Shown: positions 32,711 through 42,205, numbered from the stretch's first letter. The stretch: 64,000 bases of DNA from Pseudomonas sp. GM48 (GCF_000282335.1 NZ_AKJM01000049.1:1-64000), one strand, 5' to 3'. Made by a program: numbers and translations. The notes: generated by a model from the sequence alone, not told the origin.

Positions 32711-34295
32711 TGTCCAGCGCGACCGGCAACATGTCCGGATAGTCGAGGGTGTAATGCAGGCCACGGCTTTCCTTGCGCTCCATGGCTGACAGAATCATCA
32801 GCTCGGCCACTTGGGCCAGGTTGCGCAGCTCGATCAAATCCCGGCTGACCTTGTAGTTGCTGTAGAACTCGTCGATTTCATCCAGCAACAGTTGTACGCG
32901 GTGTTGCGCCCGTTGCAGGCGTTTGTTGGTGCGTACGATACCGACGTAGTCCCACATGAAACGCCGCAACTCATCCCAGTTGTGCGCAATGATCACGTCT
33001 TCATCGGAATCGGTGACCTGGCTCGCATCCCAGGCGGGAAGGGGGGCAGGCATCGAAACGCGGGGCAGTTGTTCGAGAATGTCTGCCGCCGCCGAGCGGG
33101 CATAAACGAAGCATTCCAGCAGCGAGTTGCTGGCCATGCGGTTGGCGCCGTGCAGGCCGGTGAAACTGGTTTCGCCAATGGCATAGAGCCCTGGCACATC
33201 GGTGCGGCCCTGCTGGTCGACCATCACGCCGCCACAGGTGTAGTGCGCCGCCGGTACCACCGGAATCGGTTGTTTGGTGATATCGATGGAAAATTCCAGG
33301 CAGCGTTCGTACACCGTCGGGAAGTGTGTCTTGATGAAGGCTTCGGGCTTGTGGCTGATGTCCAGATAGACGCAATCGACACCCAGGCGTTTCATTTCAT
33401 GGTCGATGGCCCGGGCGACGATGTCCCGTGGCGCCAACTCGGCACGTGGATCGAAGCGCGGCATGAAGCGCTCGCCGTTTGGCAGTTTCAGGTGGGCACC
33501 TTCGCCGCGCAGGGCTTCGGTGATCAGGAAGCTCTTGGCTTGCGGGTGGTACAGGCAAGTGGGGTGGAACTGGTTGAATTCCAGGTTCGCCACCCGGCAG
33601 CCCGAGCGCCAGGCCATGGCGATGCCATCGCCGCAGGCGCCGTCGGGGTTACTGGTGTAAAGGTAAACCTTGGCCGCGCCACCTGAGGCGAGGATCACAA
33701 AACGCGCGCCGTAAGTGTCGACTTCGCCGGTGCCGCGATTGAGCACATAAGCGCCGAGGCAGCGATCACCTTCGAGTCCCAGGCGTTTCTCCGTGATCAG
33801 GTCAACCGCAACCCGTTGCTCCAGCAGCTCAATGTTCGGTCGTTTCCTGGCCTGGTCGAGCAGGGTTGTGAAAATGGCAGCGCCCGTGGCATCGGCGGCG
33901 TGGATGATGCGCCGATGGCTGTGGCCGCCCTCGCGGGTCAGGTGGAACTCGAACCCGCCATCTTCATTACTCGACTGTTCATCGCGGGTAAAGGGCACGC
34001 CTTGGTCGATCAGCCATTGAATCGCTTCCTTGCTGTGCTCGACGGTAAAGCGCACGGCATCCTCATGGCACAGGCCGCCGCCGGCATTGAGCGTGTCATC
34101 GACATGGGATTCAACGGTATCGGTGTCATCCAGCACGGCAGCAACGCCACCCTGGGCCCAGAAAGTCGAGCCATTGGCGAGGTTGCCCTTGCTCAATACG
34201 GCAATGCGCAAATGACCGGGCAAGGTCAGCGCAAGGCTCAAGCCGGCAGCACCGCTGCCAATTACCAGAACATCGTGTTGAAACTGTTGGCTCAT
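32679..34295 (-). CDS. nadB: L-aspartate oxidase
   Basis: A 538-residue flavoenzyme that oxidises L-aspartate to iminoaspartate, the first step of NAD synthesis. FAD-binding motif [15 protein letters not shown] at about residues 9-23; [34 protein letters not shown] and [22 protein letters not shown] are conserved NadB segments. The ATG at 34295 is chosen; a much longer in-frame extension upstream has no family character. The partner nadA is not in the window, as is usual for Pseudomonas. Confidence 0.94.
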   Translation of the reverse strand: MSQQFQHDVLVIGSGAAGLSLALTLPGHLRIAVLSKGNLANGSTFWAQGGVAAVLDDTDTVESHVDDTLNAGGGLCHEDAVRFTVEHSKEAIQWLIDQGVPFTRDEQSSNEDGGFEFHLTREGGHSHRRIIHAADATGAAIFTTLLDQARKRPNIELLEQRVAVDLITEKRLGLEGDRCLGAYVLNRGTGEVDTYGARFVILASGGAAKVYLYTSNPDGACGDGIAMAWRSGCRVANLEFNQFHPTCLYHPQAKSFLITEALRGEGAHLKLPNGERFMPRFDPRAELAPRDIVARAIDHEMKRLGVDCVYLDISHKPEAFIKTHFPTVYERCLEFSIDITKQPIPVVPAAHYTCGGVMVDQQGRTDVPGLYAIGETSFTGLHGANRMASNSLLECFVYARSAAADILEQLPRVSMPAPLPAWDASQVTDSDEDVIIAHNWDELRRFMWDYVGIVRTNKRLQRAQHRVQLLLDEIDEFYSNYKVSRDLIELRNLAQVAELMILSAMERKESRGLHYTLDYPDMLPVALDTILVPPTYGG

Positions 34296-34847
34296 TTCAG
34301 GATTCCGCTCAAAGCGACCCGGGTCGGGGGTGGCGCAGCTGGACTGGCGAGTCGAGGCAGCCGCACCGCCTACTAGTATATAGAGGGGGGGAGCGGCACA
34401 ATACCCGAGCCAGCATGGCATTGTGAAACTACTGTGACGCAAAACATCGGTCGCTTCGTCGGATGTTTTTCTGCCCGTTGGGCGCGAGAATGACTGTATC
34501 GCCGATTTAACAGTCTTTTTCCCTTCACGGTTGCACAATGTCGGGTTGGCACGGCTATAAATATTTGGAACTTTTGCCAAAGGGCCAAGATCAATAGACG
34601 GTTGCCTGAAACAAGGGACAGTGTCGGTTTCAGTGGGGGATGGCAGTTCGATCCTTGCTGAAGAATCCGATGACAAGATTATCCGCGCAGCCGGGTCAAC
34701 TCGTGCTGCGCTTTTCGTGCGTGCCAAATCAGAGCCCGCAGGAAACTTGCCTGGAGGGGGAGAACTTTTGCGAAAAGCCCGAGTCTATGTTTGCAAGTCT
34801 GGTCGTTTAGTTCTGCAAGCCTCCTCCGAGCTCATCGAGGAGTGTTC
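34296..34847. other. Divergent region nadB / algU
   Basis: About 550 bases without a credible gene. It contains the sigma-22 type promoter of algU at 34568 and a leader of about 250 bases. Short frames here (for example 34621-34854) lack ribosome sites and family character. Confidence 0.6.
34568..34595 (+). promoter_or_regulatory. AlgU-dependent promoter of algU
   Basis: GAACTT at 34568-34573 and TCAAT at 34591-34595, 17 bases apart, match the AlgU (sigma-22) consensus GAACTT-N16/17-TCnnA. A self-activated promoter upstream of this operon is known in P. aeruginosa. Confidence 0.6.
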
Positions 34848-35429
34848 ATGCTAACCCAGGAAGAGGATCAGCAACTGGTCGAACGCGTTCAGCGCGGCGA
34901 CAAGCGTGCTTTCGATCTGCTAGTGCTGAAATACCAGCACAAAATTCTCGGGTTGATCGTGCGTTTTGTGCACGACACCCATGAAGCCCAGGATGTGGCA
35001 CAAGAAGCCTTTATCAAGGCGTACCGTGCACTTGGAAATTTTCGCGGAGACAGTGCGTTTTATACGTGGCTTTACCGCATCGCCATCAATACGGCGAAAA
35101 ACTATCTGGTTTCACGCGGCCGTCGGCCGCCGGATAGCGATGTCAGTTCCGAGGATGCAGAGTTCTACGATGGCGATCATGGCCTCAAGGATCTCGAGTC
35201 GCCAGAGCGGGCCTTGCTGCGGGATGAGATCGAAGGCACCGTCCATCGAACCATTCAGCAACTGCCGGAAGATTTGCGTACGGCTTTAACTTTACGTGAG
35301 TTTGATGGTCTGAGTTACGAGGACATTGCGAGTGTCATGCAATGTCCGGTAGGCACCGTGCGCTCCCGGATCTTCCGCGCCCGGGAGGCCATCGACAAAG
35401 CCCTGCAGCCGTTGTTGCAGGAAAACTAA
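34848..35429 (+). CDS. algU: Envelope-stress sigma factor AlgU (RpoE/AlgT)
   Basis: A 193-residue ECF sigma factor that directs alginate, envelope-stress and osmotic genes. Region 2 is VERVQRGDKRAFDLLV through FRGDSAFYTWLYRIAINTAKNYL; region 4 is ALTLREFDGLSYEDIASVMQCPVGTVRSRIFRAREAI, the DNA-binding helix-turn-helix. The ATG at 34848 follows GAGGAG. It heads the operon with its anti-sigma genes mucA and mucB. Confidence 0.97.
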   Translation: MLTQEEDQQLVERVQRGDKRAFDLLVLKYQHKILGLIVRFVHDTHEAQDVAQEAFIKAYRALGNFRGDSAFYTWLYRIAINTAKNYLVSRGRRPPDSDVSSEDAEFYDGDHGLKDLESPERALLRDEIEGTVHRTIQQLPEDLRTALTLREFDGLSYEDIASVMQCPVGTVRSRIFRAREAIDKALQPLLQEN

Positions 35430-35460
35430 AGACAGCGGCGACAGCCAAGAGAGGAACGCC

Positions 35461-36048
35461 ATGAGTCGTGAAGCCCTGCAGGAATCGCTGTCCGCAGTGA
35501 TGGATAACGAAGCGGACGAATTGGAATTACGTCGGGTATTGAATGCCTGTGACGATGTTGAAACTCGTGATACCTGGGCTCGTTATCAGATCGCTCGGGC
35601 AGTGATGCACAAGGATCTGCTGCTTCCGCGTCTGGATATCGCTGCGGCTGTTTCTGCTGCCCTGGCTGACGAAGCCGTACCGGCAAAAGCTTCCCGCGGT
35701 CCATGGCGCAGCCTGGGTCGTCTGGCGGTCGCAGCTTCCGTGACCCTGGCGGTACTGGCCGGTGTGCGTCTGTACAACCAGGATGAGATCGCCGGTGTCG
35801 AACTGGCCCAGCAATCCAGTCAACCCGGATTGGCCGTTCCTCAAGTAAAAGGCCCGGCTGTTCTGGCAGGCTACAATGAGAGTTCAGATGCAACTGGCCC
35901 AATGGCCAATGGCGTTTTGCAAGGTCAGCCAGGCTGGCACGATCAGCGTCTGCCAGGTTACTTGCGCCAACATGCACAACAGGCTGCACTGAAAGGTACT
36001 GAGAGCGCTCTGCCTTACGCTCGTGCCGCAAGTCTGGAAAACCGTTAA
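35461..36048 (+). CDS. mucA: Anti-sigma factor MucA
   Basis: A 195-residue inner-membrane anti-sigma factor. The cytosolic N-terminus (MSREALQESLSAVMDNEADELELRRVL and RDTWARYQIARAVMHKD) binds AlgU; one membrane segment lies at about 84-103 (LGRLAVAASVTLAVLAGVRLY); the periplasmic part is the target of AlgW. The length matches the intact protein, so there is no truncation of the kind that makes clinical strains mucoid. Confidence 0.95.
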   Translation: MSREALQESLSAVMDNEADELELRRVLNACDDVETRDTWARYQIARAVMHKDLLLPRLDIAAAVSAALADEAVPAKASRGPWRSLGRLAVAASVTLAVLAGVRLYNQDEIAGVELAQQSSQPGLAVPQVKGPAVLAGYNESSDATGPMANGVLQGQPGWHDQRLPGYLRQHAQQAALKGTESALPYARAASLENR

Positions 36049-36056
36049 GGAGGATC

Positions 36057-37016
36057 ATGCGCGCCATACCTCTACTTTCGCTTCTGCTCAGCGGCTGGTT
36101 CATCGTTCCAGCCCAAGCCGATGAAGCCCAGGACTGGTTGACCCGCCTGGGCCAGGCCGAGCAACAGCAAAGCTTTCAGGGTACTTTCGTCTACGAGCGT
36201 AACGGTAGTTTTTCTACCCATAACATCTGGCACCGCGTCCAGGATGGGAAGGTCCGCGAGCGATTGATCCGGCTCGACGGCTCACCGCAGGAAGTCGTAC
36301 GCATTGATGGGCATACTCAATGCGTCAGCGGCACCCTGATAGCAGGGCTTGGGGACTCCCCAAACTCCGCTGCCCGTGCACTTGATCCTCAAAAGCTGAA
36401 GAATTGGTATGACCTCGCCGTCATCGGCAAGTCGCGTGTCGCCGGGCGTTCGGCGGTAATCGTATCGCTGACTCCCCGCGACCAACACCGCTACGGTTTT
36501 GAACTGCATCTGGATAAAGAGACCGGCCTGCCCCTGAAGTCTTTGTTATTGGACGACAAGGGACGGTTGTTGGAGCGCTTCCAGTTCACGCAACTGGATA
36601 CCGCTGACGCTCCTTCCGAAAACGACTTGCAGGCCAGTAATGATTGCAAGGCAGTCAATCTCGAAAGCGACAAGGCTTCCGCAGTCAAAGCCGCACAGGT
36701 CTGGCATTCGGACTGGCTACCACCCGGTTTCGAGCTGACCAGCAGTACGGCGCGCAAGGATCCGGAAACCAAAACCCAGGTCAACAGTCTGCTGTATGAC
36801 GATGGCCTGGCGCGTTTTTCGGTGTTCCTGGAGCCTTTGAACGGTGCAACCGTCACCGATACCCGCACTCAGTTGGGGCCAACCGTCGCGGTTTCCCGGC
36901 GCTTGAGCACGGCACAGGGTGACATGATGGTGACCGTCGTCGGCGAGATACCCGTCGGTACCGCTGAACGGATAGCACTTTCGATGCGCTCCGACGCCGC
37001 TGCAACCAAGCAGTGA
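36057..37016 (+). CDS. mucB: Periplasmic regulator MucB
   Basis: A 319-residue periplasmic protein (RseB family) that shields MucA from proteolysis and senses lipid or envelope signals. Signal peptide MRAIPLLSLLLSGWFIVPAQA, cleaved after AQA. The MucB/RseB two-domain architecture is seen: FQGTFVYERNGSFSTHNIWHR at the N-terminal LolA-like part, and SDWLPPGFELTSSTARKDP in the C-terminal domain. It lies eight bases behind mucA. A strong hairpin follows, separating it from mucD. Confidence 0.94.
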   Translation: MRAIPLLSLLLSGWFIVPAQADEAQDWLTRLGQAEQQQSFQGTFVYERNGSFSTHNIWHRVQDGKVRERLIRLDGSPQEVVRIDGHTQCVSGTLIAGLGDSPNSAARALDPQKLKNWYDLAVIGKSRVAGRSAVIVSLTPRDQHRYGFELHLDKETGLPLKSLLLDDKGRLLERFQFTQLDTADAPSENDLQASNDCKAVNLESDKASAVKAAQVWHSDWLPPGFELTSSTARKDPETKTQVNSLLYDDGLARFSVFLEPLNGATVTDTRTQLGPTVAVSRRLSTAQGDMMVTVVGEIPVGTAERIALSMRSDAAATKQ

Positions 37017-37076
37017 ACTGGATTTGAAATGTTTCGTGAGCATTTCAGTTTGCAAATACCCCAAAAATTTTTTATA

Positions 37077-37110
37077 GGTCAGAGCCCCTCGGCTCTGGCC
37101 TTGTTTGTTG
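37077..37110 (+). terminator. Terminator-like hairpin between mucB and mucD
   Basis: GGTCAGAGCC (37077-37086) pairs over ten positions with GGCTCTGGCC (37091-37100) around a four-base loop, followed by TTGTTTGTTG. The T-run is broken, so termination may be partial. Confidence 0.6.
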
Positions 37111-37194
37111 TTCCCGGAACAAAAATACCGGCGTATTGTTCCCGGTGTTCCTTGCTCCATATCGCTTAACCATGCTCGTCGTAACGGGAGCCGT

Positions 37195-38619
37195 ATGTCG
37201 ATACCACGCTTGAAGTCTTACCTTTCCATTATTGCCACTGTCCTGGTGCTCGGTCAGGCGGTCACCGCCCAAGCGGTCGAGTTGCCCGACTTTACGCAAT
37301 TGGTCGAGCAGGCGTCGCCTGCAGTCGTGAACATCAGTACCACGCAAAAGCTGCCGGATCGCAAAGTCAGCGAGCAGATGCCTGATCTCGAAGGTTTGCC
37401 GCCGATGCTGCGCGAATTCTTCGAGCGGGGCATGCCGCCACAATCGCGTTCACCTCGTGACCGTCAGCGCGAGGCAACCTCCCTGGGCTCGGGATTCATC
37501 ATCTCTTCCGATGGCTACATCCTGACCAACAACCACGTGATCGCCGATGCTGACGAAATCCTCGTCCGCCTGGCTGATCGTAGCGAAATGAAAGCCAAGC
37601 TGGTCGGTACCGATCCACGCTCCGACGTGGCGCTGCTGAAAATCGAAGGCAAGGATCTACCGGTGTTGAAACTCGGTAAATCCCAGGACCTGAAGGCCGG
37701 CCAATGGGTTGTCGCGATCGGTTCGCCGTTCGGCTTTGACCACACTGTGACCCAAGGCATCGTCAGTGCCGTCGGTCGCAGCCTGCCGAACGAAAACTAT
37801 GTGCCGTTCATCCAGACCGACGTGCCGATCAACCCGGGTAACTCGGGTGGTCCGCTGTTCAACCTGAACGGTGAGGTGGTCGGGATCAACTCGCAGATTT
37901 ATACCCGCTCCGGTGGCTTCATGGGTGTGTCGTTTGCGATCCCGATCGATGTGGCCATGGATGTTTCCAATCAGCTGAAATCCGGTGGCAAAGTCAGCCG
38001 TGGCTGGCTGGGTGTCGTGATTCAGGAAGTGAGCAAGGACCTGGCCGAGTCGTTCGGTCTGGAGAAGCCGGCGGGTGCGCTGGTTGCCCAAATCCAGGAT
38101 GATGGCCCGGCTGCCAAGGGTGGCCTGCAAGTGGGCGACGTGATCCTGAGCATGAACGGTCAGCCAATCGTTATGTCGGCCGACTTGCCGCATCTCGTTG
38201 GCGCGTTGAAGGCGGGTGCAAAAGCCAATCTGGAAGTCATTCGTGACGGCAAGCGCAAGAATGTCGAGCTGACCGTTGGTGCCATTCCGGAAGAAGGTAA
38301 AGAGCTGGGCGCCGAGCCGAAATCCAGCATCGAGCGCAGCAGCAATCGCCTCGGTGTTTCCGTGGTCGAGCTGACTGACGACCAGAAGAAAACCTACGAC
38401 CTCAAAGGTGGTGTGGTGATCAAGGAAGTGCAGGACGGCCCTGCCGCCATGATCGGCTTGCAGCCGGGTGATGTGATCACCCACCTGAACAACCAGGCGA
38501 TCGGTTCCACCAAGGAGTTCGCGGACATCGCCAAGGCGCTGCCGAAGAACCGCTCGGTGTCGATGCGGGTTCTGCGTCAGGGGCGTGCGAGCTTCATCAC
38601 CTTCAAACTGGCTGAATAA
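37195..38619 (+). CDS. mucD: Periplasmic serine protease MucD (DegP/HtrA family)
   Basis: A 474-residue protease and chaperone of the periplasm that limits AlgU activation. Signal peptide at 1-26 (cleavage after AQA). The catalytic triad is His114 (NNHVI), Asp144 (RSDVALLK) and Ser217 (GNSGGPLF), followed by two PDZ domains at about 255-345 and 365-465 (GGLQVGDVILSMNGQPI, IGLQPGDVITHLNNQAI). The ATG at 37195 follows GGGAG. In P. aeruginosa mucC lies between mucB and mucD; here it is missing. Confidence 0.95.
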   Translation: MSIPRLKSYLSIIATVLVLGQAVTAQAVELPDFTQLVEQASPAVVNISTTQKLPDRKVSEQMPDLEGLPPMLREFFERGMPPQSRSPRDRQREATSLGSGFIISSDGYILTNNHVIADADEILVRLADRSEMKAKLVGTDPRSDVALLKIEGKDLPVLKLGKSQDLKAGQWVVAIGSPFGFDHTVTQGIVSAVGRSLPNENYVPFIQTDVPINPGNSGGPLFNLNGEVVGINSQIYTRSGGFMGVSFAIPIDVAMDVSNQLKSGGKVSRGWLGVVIQEVSKDLAESFGLEKPAGALVAQIQDDGPAAKGGLQVGDVILSMNGQPIVMSADLPHLVGALKAGAKANLEVIRDGKRKNVELTVGAIPEEGKELGAEPKSSIERSSNRLGVSVVELTDDQKKTYDLKGGVVIKEVQDGPAAMIGLQPGDVITHLNNQAIGSTKEFADIAKALPKNRSVSMRVLRQGRASFITFKLAE

Positions 38620-38640
38620 CCCGGTTGTTGGTTGAATAAA

Positions 38641-38670
38641 AAAACCGCCTCGAAAGAGGCGGTTTTTTTT
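38641..38670 (+). terminator. Terminator of mucD
   Basis: AAAACCGCCTC-GAAA-GAGGCGGTTTT followed by a run of eight or more T, 22 bases past the mucD stop and before the convergent bepA gene. Confidence 0.92.
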
Positions 38671-38700
38671 TGTCCGGATTTTTTTGTCTCTGGGGGGGCG

Positions 38701-40134
38701 TCAGCCCATCATGTCCTTGATCATGCGTTCCTGTTCCATCAGCTCGCGTTGCCGTGCGTCGATCCGCGAAGACAGCGGGAAGTTGCTGCCTGCCTTGCGT
38801 TTGGCGAAGTCCAGTTGCTGGATGGCCTGTTTGTAGTCCCCGACCAGCGCAAAATATTCGGCGCGAGCCTGATGCAGGCCGATGATATTGCCCGACAGGC
38901 CGCGCGTCTCGGCAACCTGATACCACACGTCCGGATCATCCGGGCGCGACTTGAGCAGGCCTTCCAGCGCTTTCTCCGCATCCGCGGCGCGATTCTGCTT
39001 GAGCAGCAGGTCGACGCGCACCTGATTCAGCGGATAGTTGCCAGGGTACTGGGTCATCAACCGGTCAACCCGGGACTGTGCATCCGGCAGGCGATTGTTG
39101 GTGATGTCCAGATCGACCTGAGCCAGGTTGTAAATGATTTCGTTGGGTGACTTGGCCAGCAGCGGCTTGAGGTTTTCCCGGGCTTCGTTCAATTGGCCGC
39201 CCTTGATCTGGGCAATCGCCAGGCCGTAGCGCGCCACGTCGTTTTTCGGGTTCTCATCGAGCAGGGCGCGGAAGCGCTTGGCGCCGAGCCCCGGGGTTTC
39301 TTCATAGGTCAGTTGGACGCGCGCGCGAATCAGTTGATAACGCATGCTGTCTTCGATACCGCCCTGTGGCGCCAGTTCGGCGCGGTTGCGGGTGTCGGCG
39401 ATACGCGATTCGGTGACCGGGTGAGTCAGCAGGAATTCCGGCGGCTTGGCATCGTAGCGGTACTGACGCATCAGGCGCTCGAACATCGTGGGCATCGAGC
39501 GGGGGTCGTAACCGGCCTTTTCCAGATTGAGAATGCCGATACGGTCGGCTTCCTGTTCGTTCTGACGGGAAAAGCGCCGCTGTTCCTGAATGGCCGCTGC
39601 CTGTGTGCCGGCAATGGCCGCGATCCCGGCGTCACCGGCGCCGGCGGCTGCAACCACGATCCCGGCCAGCAATGCCGCCATCATCGGCACTTGCATGCGT
39701 TTTTGTGCTTCGACGCCCCGGGCAAAGTGGCGCTGCGACAAGTGAGCCAATTCGTGCGCCAGTACCGAAGCGTATTCGCCCTCGGTCTGGGCGTTCAGGA
39801 ATAAGCCACCGTTAACCCCGACAATTCCGCCGGGCGCCGCAAAGGCGTTGAGCTGCGGGCTATTGATCAGGATGAATTCCAGGCGCCGGTCGGTGACCTG
39901 GCTGGTCTCCACCAGTCGGTAAACGCTGGATTCCACGTAATCCTTGAGTTGCGGATCGTTGAGCTGCGAAACCTGACTGCGCAACATTGCCAGCCAGGCG
40001 CGGCCGAGCTGGTATTCCTGTTGCGGCGAGACAATGGCAGAGCTGGCGTCGCCGAGTGACGGCAAGTCGTCGGCGAAGCCCGGTGAGGCGAGCAGGCAAG
40101 CGAGCGTCAGCAGGGTAGGGCGCAAAAATGTCAT
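38701..40134 (-). CDS. bepA: Periplasmic M48 metalloprotease (BepA/YfgC type)
   Basis: A 477-residue periplasmic protease and chaperone that works on outer-membrane assembly, especially LptD and BAM clients. Signal MTFLRPTLLTLACLLASPGFA. The zinc site is in VLAHELAHLSQRHF with the downstream Glu in NEQEADRIGI. The C-terminal half consists of TPR repeats (YGLAIAQIKGGQLNEARENL, YPGNYPLNQVRVDLLLKQNRAADAEKAL). The ATG at 40134 gives a proper signal; upstream in-frame codons do not. It follows mucD, tail to tail. Confidence 0.88.
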   Translation of the reverse strand: MTFLRPTLLTLACLLASPGFADDLPSLGDASSAIVSPQQEYQLGRAWLAMLRSQVSQLNDPQLKDYVESSVYRLVETSQVTDRRLEFILINSPQLNAFAAPGGIVGVNGGLFLNAQTEGEYASVLAHELAHLSQRHFARGVEAQKRMQVPMMAALLAGIVVAAAGAGDAGIAAIAGTQAAAIQEQRRFSRQNEQEADRIGILNLEKAGYDPRSMPTMFERLMRQYRYDAKPPEFLLTHPVTESRIADTRNRAELAPQGGIEDSMRYQLIRARVQLTYEETPGLGAKRFRALLDENPKNDVARYGLAIAQIKGGQLNEARENLKPLLAKSPNEIIYNLAQVDLDITNNRLPDAQSRVDRLMTQYPGNYPLNQVRVDLLLKQNRAADAEKALEGLLKSRPDDPDVWYQVAETRGLSGNIIGLHQARAEYFALVGDYKQAIQQLDFAKRKAGSNFPLSSRIDARQRELMEQERMIKDMMG

Positions 40135-40234
40135 GCACAAAGCCTTAGTCGACAAAGACCTTACTGTAGCCGGACACCAGCGTTGCGACCAGATATTCTA
40201 GGCAACTCAACCACCTGACCCGGAGTGATGCAAT

Positions 40235-40474
40235 ATGACCGACGCTGTAGAGCATGACGTTGAACTGGACGCCAGTGGCCTGAATTGCCCGTTGCCGTTG
40301 CTCAAGGCCAAGATGGAGCTCAACCGGCTGGCCAGTGGTGCAGTGCTCAAGGTCATCGCCACCGATGCGGGTTCGCAGCGTGACTTTCGCACCTTTGCCC
40401 GATTGGCCGGTCATACCCTGCTTCGTGAAGAAGAAGACGCGGGTGTTTACCGCTACTGGTTGAAAAAAGCCTGA
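40235..40474 (+). CDS. TusA-family sulfur carrier protein
   Basis: A 79-residue protein of the SirA/TusA family. The CPxP motif is present in LNCPLPLLKAK with Cys18, which carries persulfide sulfur for tRNA modification, molybdenum cofactor or related pathways. It begins ATG at 40235 with CGGAG upstream and is divergent from bepA. In P. aeruginosa the gene at this site affects molybdenum-dependent nitrate respiration. It precedes the PerM-like gene by about 30 bases. Confidence 0.88.
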   Translation: MTDAVEHDVELDASGLNCPLPLLKAKMELNRLASGAVLKVIATDAGSQRDFRTFARLAGHTLLREEEDAGVYRYWLKKA

Positions 40475-40505
40475 AATCGGCTGCGTTTGTCCCTAAGGAT
40501 TATTG

Positions 40506-41576
40506 ATGTTCAAAGTGTTACGCGACTGGATTCAGCGCTATTTCTCCGATGAAGAAGCGGTGGTGTTGGCTGTCCTGCTGTTTCTGGCGTTCACCGCCGT
40601 ATTGACTCTGGGCGGTATGCTGGCGCCGGTGCTCGCCGGGATGGTGCTGGCGTACCTGATGCAAGGGTTGGTTGTGACCCTCGAGCGCCTGCGGGTGCCG
40701 GGCGGGGTCGCGGTGGGGTTGGTCTTTGCGTTGTTTATGGGGCTGTTGCTGGTGTTCATCGTGGTTGTCGTGCCATTGCTCTGGCATCAACTGATCACGC
40801 TGTTCAACGAGTTGCCCGGCATGCTCGCCAAGTGGCAGTCACTGTTGCTGCTGCTGCCCGAGCGCTATCCGCATCTGGTGTCTGATGAGCAAGTGCTGCA
40901 AGCCATCGAAGTGGCGCGGGGCGAAATCGGCAAGTTTGGTCAGTGGGCGCTGACATTCTCGCTGTCGAGCCTGCCATTGCTGGTGAACATCATGATTTAC
41001 CTGGTGCTGGTGCCGATCCTGGTGTTTTTCTTCCTCAAGGATCGGGCCATGATCGGCCAGTGGGTGCGCGGTTACCTGCCCCGTGAGCGGGCGTTGATCA
41101 CCCGGGTCGCGCATGAGATGAACCGGCAGATCGCCAATTACATTCGCGGCAAGGTCATCGAAATCTTCATTTGCGGTGGCGTGACCTACATTGCCTTTGT
41201 TGTTCTTGAGCTCAATTACGCGGCGCTGCTGGCATTGCTGGTGGGGATTTCGGTGGTGGTGCCTTATGTCGGCGCCGTGGTGGTGACAGTGCCTGTGTTT
41301 CTGATTGCGCTGTTCCAGTGGGGCTGGAGCGATCAGTTCATCTATCTGATGGCGGTTTACGGGATCATTCAGACGCTGGATGGCAACGTGCTGGTGCCAT
41401 TGCTGTTCTCGGAGGCGGTCAACCTGCACCCGGTGGCGATCATCTGCGCGGTGCTGCTGTTTGGCGGGTTGTGGGGGTTCTGGGGCGTATTCTTTGCGAT
41501 TCCCCTGGCGACGCTGTTCAAGGCCGTGCTGGATGCCTGGCCGCGCAAGGAGCCGGAAGTTGCGCCGTTGCTTTGA
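40506..41576 (+). CDS. AI-2E family transporter (PerM-like)
   Basis: A 356-residue integral membrane protein of the AI-2E transporter family. About seven membrane segments, with the family region PYVGAVVVTVPVFLIALFQWG and the C-terminal LHPVAIICAVLLFGGLWGFWGVFFAIPLATLFKAV. Members export small molecules or ions and autoinducer export has been claimed for one; the substrate here is unknown. ATG at 40506 is used with AAGGA upstream; a TTG one codon earlier is less likely. Confidence 0.85.
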   Translation: MFKVLRDWIQRYFSDEEAVVLAVLLFLAFTAVLTLGGMLAPVLAGMVLAYLMQGLVVTLERLRVPGGVAVGLVFALFMGLLLVFIVVVVPLLWHQLITLFNELPGMLAKWQSLLLLLPERYPHLVSDEQVLQAIEVARGEIGKFGQWALTFSLSSLPLLVNIMIYLVLVPILVFFFLKDRAMIGQWVRGYLPRERALITRVAHEMNRQIANYIRGKVIEIFICGGVTYIAFVVLELNYAALLALLVGISVVVPYVGAVVVTVPVFLIALFQWGWSDQFIYLMAVYGIIQTLDGNVLVPLLFSEAVNLHPVAIICAVLLFGGLWGFWGVFFAIPLATLFKAVLDAWPRKEPEVAPLL

Positions 41577-41613
41577 CTGTCAGCGCCAAATTTTCGGTGA
41601 AGTCAGGGGCCTC

Positions 41614-41696
41614 TTCGCGAGCAAGCCCACTCCCACAGTTGACCGAGTTGTTCAGACGAACACGGTCCAAAATGTGGGAGCGGGCTTGCTCGCGAA
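41614..41696. repeat. REP doublet
   Basis: TTCGCGAGCAAGCCCACTCC at left and its mirror GGAGCGGGCTTGCTCGCGAA at right, between the convergent PerM-like and bcp genes; one position in the left unit has changed (CCCACT for CCCGCT). Confidence 0.9.
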
Positions 41697-41721
41697 GGCG
41701 TCCGGATAGGCGCTATATGAC

Positions 41722-42195
41722 TCAGGCGTTGTTCAGGGCCTGAGCCGCCGCCAGAACTGCATCCACATGCCCCGGCACCTTCACGCCACGCCATTCCTGA
41801 CGCAGCACGCCTTTGTCGTCGATCAGGAACGTGCTGCGATCCACGCCCATGTATTCCTTGCCATACAGCTTTTTCAGCTTGATCACGTCGAACAGCTGGC
41901 AGATGGCTTCGTCCTTGTCGCTGATCAGCTCAAAGGGGAACTCTTGCTTGCACTTGAAGTTCTCGTGGGATTTCAGGCTGTCGCGAGACACGCCGAACAC
42001 TTCGGTATTGGCGGCCTTGAACGCAGCATACTGATCACGAAAGCCTTGCCCCTCGGTCGTGCAACCCGGCGTGCTGTCCTTGGGGTAGAAGTAGATCACC
42101 ACCTGCTTGCCTTTCAGGCCGGCGAGGCTGACGGTGTGCCCGCTGGTGGCGGGGGCTTCGAAATCGGCAACCGGTTGGTCGATGGCAACGGCCAT
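41722..42195 (-). CDS. bcp: Thioredoxin-dependent peroxiredoxin Bcp (PrxQ)
   Basis: A 157-residue peroxiredoxin that reduces peroxides in the cytosol. The peroxidatic Cys45 lies in PKDSTPGCTTEGQGFRD. The resolving Cys that many Bcp proteins have five residues later (Cys50) is Gln here; another Cys is in NFKCKQEF near residue 84, so the enzyme is either 1-Cys or uses a different resolving residue. It follows gcvR by about ten bases on the same strand. Confidence 0.92.
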   Translation of the reverse strand: MAVAIDQPVADFEAPATSGHTVSLAGLKGKQVVIYFYPKDSTPGCTTEGQGFRDQYAAFKAANTEVFGVSRDSLKSHENFKCKQEFPFELISDKDEAICQLFDVIKLKKLYGKEYMGVDRSTFLIDDKGVLRQEWRGVKVPGHVDAVLAAAQALNNA

Positions 42196-42205
42196 GAAAG
42201 CTTCC

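Noticed and set aside
34621..34854. Short frame upstream of algU
   Set aside because: No ribosome site, overlaps the algU start and lies inside its leader.
35461..36048. Mucoid-type truncation of mucA
   Set aside because: The gene is full length (195 codons) with membrane and periplasmic parts intact.
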